Source: Alphaproteobacteria bacterium
GTDB taxonomy: Bacteria > Pseudomonadota > Alphaproteobacteria > Sphingomonadales > Rhodothalassiaceae
Direction: 5' to 3'
Length of the DNA: 17,278 nucleotides
Assembly: GCA_003694205.1 (NCBI GenBank)
Contig: RFKS01000012.1
Location: 1 to 17,278 of the forward strand
The notes under the pieces are model-generated. The model searched no databases and was not told the DNA's origin. It saw only the letters and a program-made list of their open reading frames with translations. Below, one piece after another: positions 1 to 6,239 of the stretch. A program made the translations under genes and the position numbers. The stretch's first letter is position 1. Every line of letters begins with the position of its first letter.

Positions 1-972
1 GTGTGTGGCTCCTCCATCGCGACGGTCGCGACAATGGCCCGCGTTGCCCTTCCCGAGATGGTGCGGCGCGGCACCGAGCGCGGCTTTGCCGCAGGCACGA
101 TCGCCGCCGGCGGGACGCTCGGCGTCGTCATACCGCCATCGGTCCTGCTCGTCATCTACGCCCTTCTCGCCGATCAGTTCATGCTCGCCGTCTTCGCCGC
201 GGCCGTCGTGCCCGGAATCCTTGCCGCGGTCATGCAGATGCTGGCCGCCGCCGGCTATGCGCGGCTCAGGCCCGATGCCGCGCCCGCACTCGAACGCATG
301 AGCTGGCGCGAGCGCTGGGGTGCCGTACGACGCGCCTGGGCGGTCCTGCTGCTGGCATTCGTGCTGACCGCCGGCCTTTATGGCGGTGTTGTCACGGTCA
401 GCGAGGCGGCGGCGCTCGGTGCAGTCGCCGCCTTCCTGCTCGCGGTCCTGCGCGGCCGGCTGTCGTGGGCACAATTGTGCAAGGTCGCCGAGGACACCGC
501 GCTGTCGAGCGGCATGATCTATATCGTTATCATCGGCGCCTTCACATTCAGCTATTTTCTTGCCGTCTCCGGCCTGCCGGAGGCGTTGGTCGGGCCGATC
601 ACCGGGTCCGGCCTGCCGCCGCTCGCGGTGATCCTTCTGCTTTATCTCATGTATCTTGCCCTCGGTGCCGTCTTCGATCCGGTGGCGGCGATGGTCGTCA
701 CCCTGCCTTTCGTGCTGCCGGTCATCGACGGGCTCGGTTATGATGCGGTGTGGTGGGGAGTGATGCTGGTGATGGTTTCGGGACTCGGCATGATCACGCC
801 GCCGATCGGCATCAATGTCTTCGTTCTCAAGGGTCTCGCGCCGGGGCTTTCGCTGGGCGCCATCTATCGCGGCGTGCTGCCTTTTCTCGCCGTCGATCTC
901 GTCCGGCTCCTGCTGCTCACCCTGTTTCCGATTCTTGCCACCTGGCTGCCGCACGCCATGGGGCTTCTGTGA
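1..972 (+). CDS. dctM: TRAP transporter large permease (DctM-like), 5' end missing
   Basis: This is the large membrane subunit of a tripartite ATP-independent periplasmic transporter, which imports a carboxylate-type substrate with a periplasmic binding protein and a small membrane subunit. Neither partner is in the window. The reading frame is open from base 1, so the GTG at position 1 is simply the first visible codon. The 323 visible residues begin in the conserved family block (CGSSIATVATMARVALPEM, then the AAGGTLG and IPPS motifs at about residues 35-47). Family members are about 430 residues, so roughly the first 110 are missing. The rest is a series of hydrophobic helices, with a second conserved block ending GMITPPIGINVFVLKG near residues 262-277. 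It stops 18 nt before the aldehyde dehydrogenase and is probably cotranscribed with it. The substrate cannot be read from the sequence; the neighbour hints at an aromatic-derived or other organic acid. Confidence 0.93.
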   Translation: MCGSSIATVATMARVALPEMVRRGTERGFAAGTIAAGGTLGVVIPPSVLLVIYALLADQFMLAVFAAAVVPGILAAVMQMLAAAGYARLRPDAAPALERMSWRERWGAVRRAWAVLLLAFVLTAGLYGGVVTVSEAAALGAVAAFLLAVLRGRLSWAQLCKVAEDTALSSGMIYIVIIGAFTFSYFLAVSGLPEALVGPITGSGLPPLAVILLLYLMYLALGAVFDPVAAMVVTLPFVLPVIDGLGYDAVWWGVMLVMVSGLGMITPPIGINVFVLKGLAPGLSLGAIYRGVLPFLAVDLVRLLLLTLFPILATWLPHAMGLL

Positions 973-990
973 CCGACTAGGAGAGGTGCC

Positions 991-2457
991 ATGACCACCA
1001 ACCGCCGCATCCTCAATTTCATCGACGGCCGCTGCGTCGAGGGTCGTGGGCGCTGGTTCGAGGACATCAATCCCGCCGATGGCGAGGTTGTGGCCGAGGT
1101 GTCCGAGGCCACGGCAGCGGATGTCGATGCCGCGGTAAGCGCGGCGAAGCGCGCCCTCGCCGGTCCGTGGGGAAAGCTCGGGGTCGAGGAGCGCGCGGCG
1201 CTTCTGCACAAGGTCGCGGACGGCATCATGGCGCGGCTCGACGACTTCGTCGCCGCCGAGATGGCCGACACCGGCAAGCCGCTCATGCCGACGCGGATGG
1301 GCGAGATTCCGCGCGCCGCCGGGCAGTTCCGGGTGTTTGCGGAAATCGGCCGCGTGACACCGATGGAGATGTTCGAAAGCGCGATGCCCGACGGCCGCCG
1401 CGCGCTCAATCTCGTGCACCGCGTGCCGCGCGGCGTCGTCGCCGCGATCTGCCCGTGGAACCTGCCGTTCATGCTGCTCACCTGGAAGGTGGCTCCGGCG
1501 CTGATCTGCGGCAACACCGTCGTTGTCAAGCCGTCGGAGGAAACGCCGGCGACGGCGGCGCTGCTCGGCGAGGTGATGACCGCGGCCGGGATTCCGGAAG
1601 GGGTCTATAATGTGGTGCATGGTTTCGGGCCCGATTCCGCGGGCGAGTTTCTCACCACTCATGAGGGCGTCGACGCCATCACCTTCACCGGCGAAACGAA
1701 GACCGGCGAGGCGATCATGCGCGCGGCCGCGGTGGGCACCCGGGGTGTCTCGCTCGAACTCGGCGGCAAGAATGCGGGCATCGTCTTCGCCGATTGCGAC
1801 TTCGCCGCCGCCGTCGCCGGCGAGACCAAGGCCGCCTTTCACAATTGCGGGCAGATCTGTCTCGGCAATGAGCGGCTCTATGTCGAGCGTCCGATCTTCG
1901 AGCGATTCGTGGAGGCGCTCGCCGAGGCCGCGCGCGGCCTGCGCATGGGAGACCCGATGGACAAGGCGACGCAGATCGGGCCGCTGATCTCGCGGCAGCA
2001 TCGCGAGAAGGTGCTTGGCTATATGGAGCAAGCCCGTGCCGCCGGGGCGGAGGTTCATGCCGGCGGCGGCATTCCGGCGCTCGGCGACCCCTTCGACAGG
2101 GGCGCCTGGATCGAGCCCACCCTGTGGACCGGCATGGCCGAGGACGCGGCAGCGGTGCGGGAAGAGATCTTCGGCCCCTGCGTCCATGTCGCACCCTTCG
2201 ACGACGAGGACGAGGTGCGGGCGCTGGTCAACGACAGCCCCTATGGCCTGACCGCAACCCTCTGGACCCGCGATCTTGATCGCGTGCACCGGCTGGCGCC
2301 GGCGCTCGAGGTCGGCGTGGTGTGGGTCAATGACTGGATGGTACGCGACCTGAGGACCGGTTTCGGCGGCGCCAAGGGCTCGGGCATCGGCCGCGAGGGC
2401 GGCGTCCACTCGCTCCACTTCTATTCCGAGACGCGCAATGTGTGCATCCGGACCTGA
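991..2457 (+). CDS. 2-amino-/2-hydroxymuconic semialdehyde dehydrogenase family (NAD-dependent aldehyde dehydrogenase)
   Basis: This is a 488-residue member of the aldehyde dehydrogenase superfamily, the usual length. A good ribosome site (AGGAGAGG, 979-986) precedes the ATG by 4 nt. Visible motifs are the cofactor/active-site region CPWNLPF and GNTVVVKPSEETP, the general-base glutamate in VSLELGGKN, and the catalytic cysteine in NCGQICLGNE. The C-terminal block RDLRTGFGGAKGSGIGREGG followed by VHSLHFYSE is typical of enzymes that oxidise 2-hydroxymuconic or 2-aminomuconic semialdehyde. These act in catechol meta-cleavage or in 2-aminophenol/kynurenine breakdown respectively. The two substrates cannot be separated from the sequence, and no ring-cleavage dioxygenase, decarboxylase or hydratase is visible here to decide. 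A related aldehyde such as a betaine-type substrate is less likely. It is the last gene of the unit with the TRAP permease, and a hairpin starts immediately after the stop. Confidence 0.9.
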   Translation: MTTNRRILNFIDGRCVEGRGRWFEDINPADGEVVAEVSEATAADVDAAVSAAKRALAGPWGKLGVEERAALLHKVADGIMARLDDFVAAEMADTGKPLMPTRMGEIPRAAGQFRVFAEIGRVTPMEMFESAMPDGRRALNLVHRVPRGVVAAICPWNLPFMLLTWKVAPALICGNTVVVKPSEETPATAALLGEVMTAAGIPEGVYNVVHGFGPDSAGEFLTTHEGVDAITFTGETKTGEAIMRAAAVGTRGVSLELGGKNAGIVFADCDFAAAVAGETKAAFHNCGQICLGNERLYVERPIFERFVEALAEAARGLRMGDPMDKATQIGPLISRQHREKVLGYMEQARAAGAEVHAGGGIPALGDPFDRGAWIEPTLWTGMAEDAAAVREEIFGPCVHVAPFDDEDEVRALVNDSPYGLTATLWTRDLDRVHRLAPALEVGVVWVNDWMVRDLRTGFGGAKGSGIGREGGVHSLHFYSETRNVCIRT

Positions 2458-2477
2458 GCAGCCGCAAGAGCGGCTGC
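2458..2477 (+). terminator. Hairpin directly after the aldehyde dehydrogenase stop
   Basis: A perfect 8-bp stem (GCAGCCGC / GCGGCTGC) with a 4-nt AAGA loop begins at the base after the TGA stop. No T-run follows, so it is not a textbook intrinsic terminator. It may still stabilise the mRNA 3' end or help termination. Confidence 0.5.
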
Positions 2478-2495
2478 CGGCGCCTTCCGCCCGCG

Positions 2496-2582
2496 CTTCG
2501 AGACGGCCCTTACGGGCCTCCTCAGGGCGAACGGAGGGAGGCAAGTCCCGTTCGTCCTGAGCTCGTCGAAGGATGAACGGCG
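2496..2582. repeat. Interspersed hairpin repeat, copy 1 (two units)
   Basis: This lies between the convergent aldehyde dehydrogenase and prsR genes. Unit 1 (2496-2534) carries an inner stem GGCCC / GGGCC around a 4-nt loop. Unit 2 (2547-2582) is a second imperfect hairpin whose arms, CGTTCGTCCT and AGGATGAACG, pair at 9 of 10 positions. Both units recur in inverted orientation at 10778-10924, with unit 2 nearly identical (about one or two differences over 36 nt). This is a REP-like, non-coding, mobile-looking element rather than a gene. From memory, motifs around CCTGAG and GTCGAAGGA are frequent between genes in several alphaproteobacteria. Confidence 0.75.
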
Positions 2583-2630
2583 CTCCCCCCTTTCGAGATG
2601 GCGCGTTGGGGTCCGGCAGCCGGCGACAAT

Positions 2631-3986
2631 CTAATCCCTGAGCCCATGCTCGCTGAGCAGCTGGTAGAGTGTCGGGCGGCTGATGTCGAGCAGGCGGGCG
2701 GCTTCCGAGATATTCCCCTCGGCCTGCGCCAGGGCCTGCTGGATGACGCGCCGTTCCGCTTCCTGGCGGGCCTCCTTGAGGGTCATCAGCGGTGCCGCTT
2801 CCCCGCCCACGGGGAGATCGAGATCGGCGGCCGTGATCTTTCCGGTGGCGCAGGCGAGCGCGCGCTTGATGCGGCTTTGCAGCTCGCGCACATTGCCCGG
2901 CCAGTGATACTGGGTGATCGCTGCCAACGCATCGCCCGCAAGGCCGGGGTTGGCGAGGCCCTGCTCGCTGCTCCACGCCTCGAGGAAACGCTGCGCGATG
3001 AGAATCGCGTCCTCGGGGCGCTGGCGCAGCGGCGGTACGGTCACCACCGCCTCGCCGATACGGTAATAGAGATCCTCGCGGAAGGCGCCTTCGGCGATCG
3101 CCGCCTCGAGATCGCGGTTGGTTGCGGCGACGAGGCGGAAGTCGACCGGGATCGCGCGCCGGCCACCCACCCGCTCGATGCTTTTCTCCTGCAGGACGCG
3201 CAGCAGCTTGCCCTGCAGGGCCTGTGGCAGGTCGCCGATCTCGTCCAGCATGAGCGTGCCGCCGTCCGCCTGCTCGATCTTGCCCACCGTCGTCTTGTGC
3301 GCACCGGTAAAGGCGCCCTTTTCGTGCCCGAAGAGCTCGGATTCAAGCAGGTTCTCCGGGATCGCCGCACAATTGATGGCGACATAGGGGCCCGCCGCCC
3401 GCCGGCTCAGCTTGTGCACGCCCTGCGACAGCAGTTCCTTGCCGGTGCCGCTTTCACCATAGATCAGCACCGACACATCGGTCCGTGCGAGCTGCGCGAC
3501 CTGCCGCGCCACCTCCCTTAATGCCGGATTGGCGGTCAGCAGGCCTGGCACCATGTGGTCGCCGGCACCGGCAAGAAGCGCCCGGTTCTCGGCCTCAAGC
3601 TCGTGCAGCCGGAGCGCCCGCCGCACGATCAGCGACAGTTCCTCCTGGTCGAGTGGCTTTTCATAGAAATCATAGGCACCAAGGCCCACCGCGCGGACCG
3701 CGTAGGAGCGTTCCTTCTGCCCGGTCATGACGATGATCTTGGCCTCGGGGACGCGCTGCAGGATCTCGCCCAATGCCGCCAGGCCCTCGCTCGGGCCGTC
3801 CGCATCCGGCGGTAGGCCGAGATCGAGCAGAACGACCGCCGGTCGCGCCTTCGCAAGTGCCTTGAGAGCGGACGGGCGATCGCCGCAGGTGATGACCTCG
3901 AAATCGTCGAAGGCCCATTTGACCTGACGCCGGATACCCTCGTCGTCGTCAACGACGAGGAGCCCTGCCGTGCTGTCCTCGCTCAT
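2631..3986 (-). CDS. prsR: PrsR, sigma-54-dependent response regulator of the XrtA/PEP-CTERM system
   Basis: This is a 451-residue NtrC-type activator of sigma-54 RNA polymerase. The receiver domain (about 1-125) has the acidic pocket DDD at 13-15, the phospho-acceptor Asp55 in LLDLGLP, Thr88, and Lys110 in EKP. The AAA+ domain (about 147-380) has Walker A GESGTGKE at 177-184, the sigma-54-contacting GAFTGA loop at 224-229, and Walker B LMLDEIGD near 245-252. A Fis-type helix-turn-helix ends the protein (ISEAARLLDISRPTLYQLL). The receiver sequence and the linked kinase match the PEP-CTERM response regulator family, known to work with PrsK and RpoN on exopolysaccharide and PEP-CTERM protein genes. 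Its ATG overlaps the prsK stop by 4 nt (ATGA), which implies translational coupling. All residues needed for phosphorylation, ATP hydrolysis and sigma-54 contact are present. Confidence 0.93.
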   Translation of the reverse strand: MSEDSTAGLLVVDDDEGIRRQVKWAFDDFEVITCGDRPSALKALAKARPAVVLLDLGLPPDADGPSEGLAALGEILQRVPEAKIIVMTGQKERSYAVRAVGLGAYDFYEKPLDQEELSLIVRRALRLHELEAENRALLAGAGDHMVPGLLTANPALREVARQVAQLARTDVSVLIYGESGTGKELLSQGVHKLSRRAAGPYVAINCAAIPENLLESELFGHEKGAFTGAHKTTVGKIEQADGGTLMLDEIGDLPQALQGKLLRVLQEKSIERVGGRRAIPVDFRLVAATNRDLEAAIAEGAFREDLYYRIGEAVVTVPPLRQRPEDAILIAQRFLEAWSSEQGLANPGLAGDALAAITQYHWPGNVRELQSRIKRALACATGKITAADLDLPVGGEAAPLMTLKEARQEAERRVIQQALAQAEGNISEAARLLDISRPTLYQLLSEHGLRD

Positions 3987-6010
3987 GTCCTTCCGTTCCC
4001 CTGTTCCCTGTCGGCTTCGAAGGCGGGCAGGCGGAGCCGCATCGTCGTTCCCGATCCCGGACTGCTGATCACCTCCAGCTCGCCGCCCATTTCACGTGCG
4101 AACTCCCGGCACTGATAGGCCCCGACGCCAAGCCCGCGCGCCTTGGTCGAGCGGAATGGCGTGAACAGGCGCTCGCGGATGAAATCCTCGCTCATTCCGG
4201 GACCGTCGTCGATCACGTCAATGATGGCGTGACGCCCGTTGCGCGCGAGCCTGACGGCCAGCGTCCCCTCCGGCCCCGCAGCTTCGCGCGCGTTGGCGAG
4301 CAGGTGGTCGATGACAGCGCGCAAACGGTCCGGGACCAGGCGCACCGCGAGGTCCGTGCAATCGGGTGTCACGTGATAGGCAACCGGTGTCGAGTCGCCA
4401 CCGGCGCGGTCCGCCAGTTCGGCGCGCAGAAAATCGTCGAGCGTCACAATCTCGGGGGCGTCGGGGGCTCCCTGGCCGGCGGCGAGACGGGCCATGCGAT
4501 CGAGCAATCCCTCCATGCGTGTCACCGCGTGCCGCACGGTCTCGATCATGTCCTTCTGGAACGCCGGGTTGCCGGCGTGACGATCGAAATTTTTCATCAT
4601 CATCGAGAGCTGGCTGATGATGTTCTTGAGATCATGCGCGACGAACGCATATTGCCGGTTGAAGCGCGCGAACTGCCGCGCTTCCTCGAGCGCCGCCGTC
4701 GCCCCCTTCTCGGCGAGGAAGCTCGCGCACTGCCGGGCGACGAGCAGGACCAGCTCCTCATCCTCGATATCGATCTCCTGCCGCACCCGGGGGCGGGTGA
4801 GAACAAGACAGCCGACGAGGGTGCTCTCATGCGCCAGCGGCACGACCATCCAGGCGTCCGCATCGGCGCCAAAGGCGCTCGCGGCAAGGCGCTCGCCATG
4901 CAGGCAGCGAGGCCGACCGTCTTCCGACCACAGGCAGGCAAGGTCGTCCTCGCCGACATCGAGGGCACGCGGCCTGTGATTCCAGACCGCCGCCAGGTGC
5001 ATGCCGGTATCATCGCGCAGCCAGAGGGCGCCGCCGGGCACCTCGAGCAGGTCGGCGCAGGCGCGGATGATTCGGTTCTCGAGCGGCGCCGCCTCGGCCT
5101 CGATCGCCAGCGTGTGCATGAACCGGCGCCATTCATGGGCATAGTCGTATTTGCGCTCATAGAAGTGCCGGGCGAGGAACAGCCGCATGCGTGCGCGCAC
5201 CGTCCCCGAGGTGACGAGGAAGGCGAACAGGAGCAGTGCGGTGAAGAGAAGTCCGATCTGCAGCGGCACGATATCGGCGGCGGGAAAGCGTCGCAGCAGG
5301 AGTGCGACCGCGGCGACCAGAACCAGATAGAGCCCGAGACCCATGAGGGCGAGCGAATAGAGCGCCACCTGGCGCGAGACCCGGAGCTCCAGCCGCCAGG
5401 GCTTGTAGCGCCAGGCGGCGATGGCGATGAGCGGGAAGGCGATGAGATTGAGCGGGCCGCGCACTTGAAAGAAATCTGCGCCGACGACCGGAAAGGCAAA
5501 GCCTTGCGTGTAGAGAAAGAGGTCATAGATTCCGAGGGCGCCGAGCGGAAAGGCGAGGAATTTGAGCGACCAGCGCTCGGACTCGCCGGCGGATTGCCAA
5601 GCCGCCAGCGCGATGAGAAGAAACAGGACGATGCTGCCGAGATCGGTGACCATCACGATTCGCGCAAAGCTCTGCGGGCCGATGCCGACGAGGAATGGCG
5701 CCGTCGCCTTGCCAAGAAGGAGCAGCGGCGCAACGAGCATGGCGACGCGCGGAAAGCCACTGCGCGGCGGCGGAAAGAGAAAGGCGAAGAAGAGGATCCA
5801 CGCCGTGTAGTGGGCGGTGAAGCTTATCTCGGTAAACAGGCGCCCTCCGGTGCCGCCGAAAAGACCCGCGCCGAGTGCCCAGGCCCCGTGCAGGGCCGTC
5901 GCCAGCACGAGAAGGCGCGTCTGCAAACGGCGCCATCCCATGGCCAGCAGGACGAGGCTCATGAGCAGATAAGCGACAGCGGCAATCGCGTAGGCCGTGG
6001 CGTAGATCAT
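3983..6010 (-). CDS. prsK: PrsK, membrane-bound sensor histidine kinase of the XrtA/PEP-CTERM system
   Basis: This inner-membrane histidine kinase is the likely phosphodonor for PrsR, encoded just downstream. I start it at the ATG at 6010 (675 residues, MIYATAYAIAAVAYLL). An AGAGGTG ribosome site lies about 13 nt upstream, and the protein begins directly with a membrane helix. The longer open frame upstream has a low-complexity Arg/Pro-rich extension and would run through the prsT promoter. Residues 1-290 are hydrophobic with about eight helices and no large periplasmic loop, suggesting a signal sensed within or at the membrane. A GAF-like domain follows (about 315-450). The phospho-acceptor is His459 in VAHDLKNII. 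The ATPase domain has Asn573 (LLANAREA), the DDGPGM box at 601-606 and a GLGVGAYQC lid. The HDLKN H-box, rather than HELRTP, is typical of the PrsK family. The signal is unknown. Confidence 0.92.
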   Translation of the reverse strand: MIYATAYAIAAVAYLLMSLVLLAMGWRRLQTRLLVLATALHGAWALGAGLFGGTGGRLFTEISFTAHYTAWILFFAFLFPPPRSGFPRVAMLVAPLLLLGKATAPFLVGIGPQSFARIVMVTDLGSIVLFLLIALAAWQSAGESERWSLKFLAFPLGALGIYDLFLYTQGFAFPVVGADFFQVRGPLNLIAFPLIAIAAWRYKPWRLELRVSRQVALYSLALMGLGLYLVLVAAVALLLRRFPAADIVPLQIGLLFTALLLFAFLVTSGTVRARMRLFLARHFYERKYDYAHEWRRFMHTLAIEAEAAPLENRIIRACADLLEVPGGALWLRDDTGMHLAAVWNHRPRALDVGEDDLACLWSEDGRPRCLHGERLAASAFGADADAWMVVPLAHESTLVGCLVLTRPRVRQEIDIEDEELVLLVARQCASFLAEKGATAALEEARQFARFNRQYAFVAHDLKNIISQLSMMMKNFDRHAGNPAFQKDMIETVRHAVTRMEGLLDRMARLAAGQGAPDAPEIVTLDDFLRAELADRAGGDSTPVAYHVTPDCTDLAVRLVPDRLRAVIDHLLANAREAAGPEGTLAVRLARNGRHAIIDVIDDGPGMSEDFIRERLFTPFRSTKARGLGVGAYQCREFAREMGGELEVISSPGSGTTMRLRLPAFEADREQGNGRT

Positions 6011-6043
6011 GAATGTCCGTTCACCTCTTCCCCTTTGCCTATC

Positions 6044-6072
6044 CCTATCATGAACTTGCGAGCAATGGTCAA
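6044..6072 (-). promoter_or_regulatory. Candidate sigma-70-type promoter of prsK-prsR
   Basis: Read on the minus strand, TTGACC (6072-6067) is followed by a 17-nt spacer and GATAGG (6049-6044). The -35 matches 5 of 6 consensus bases and the -10 only 3 of 6. Transcription would start near 6037, leaving a leader of about 27 nt with the prsK ribosome site. The spacing is right but the -10 is weak, so this is tentative. Confidence 0.3.
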
Positions 6073-6098
6073 ACAGCTTGAGTGGGGCACCGTGACCA
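6066..6098. promoter_or_regulatory. Inverted repeat TGGTCA-N21-TGACCA, possible activator site
   Basis: These are perfect 6-bp arms separated by 21 nt. The centre lies about 140 bp upstream of the predicted prsT start point, a normal enhancer distance for sigma-54 activators. The left arm also covers the candidate prsK -35. The long spacer means chance occurrence is quite possible. Confidence 0.25.
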
Positions 6099-6196
6099 GT
6101 AGCGCCCTTTGCTAAGGCCGCGTTCTGCTCTAGTCTGGCCCTCCCGCGGCGCGACGTCCGGGATGGTAATGGGCCGGGAACGGAGACCCCAGGCGG

Positions 6197-6212
6197 CGGC
6201 ACGGCCGTTGCC
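6197..6212 (+). promoter_or_regulatory. Sigma-54 (RpoN) -24/-12 promoter of prsT
   Basis: CGGCACGGCCGTTGCC matches the sigma-54 consensus TGGCACGN4TTGCW at every defined base except the first and last. The essential GG (6198-6199) and GC (6210-6211) are exactly 10 nt apart. Transcription would start near 6223, giving a 17-nt leader that contains the ribosome site GGAGAGG (6224-6230), 9 nt before the prsT ATG. PrsR, encoded divergently nearby, is a sigma-54 activator and is the obvious candidate regulator. Confidence 0.7.
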
Positions 6213-6239
6213 CCGGGGCAAGGGGAGAGGACAGGCGAG

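Noticed and set aside
4229..6115. Open frame of 628 codons on the plus strand, opposite prsK
   Set aside because: It mirrors prsK codons and yields a charged, motif-free product. The kinase on the other strand has every catalytic box.
6081..6115. GGGGCAC followed by TTTGC as a second sigma-54 promoter upstream of prsT
   Set aside because: The two halves are about 18 nt apart, far more than the fixed spacing needed.
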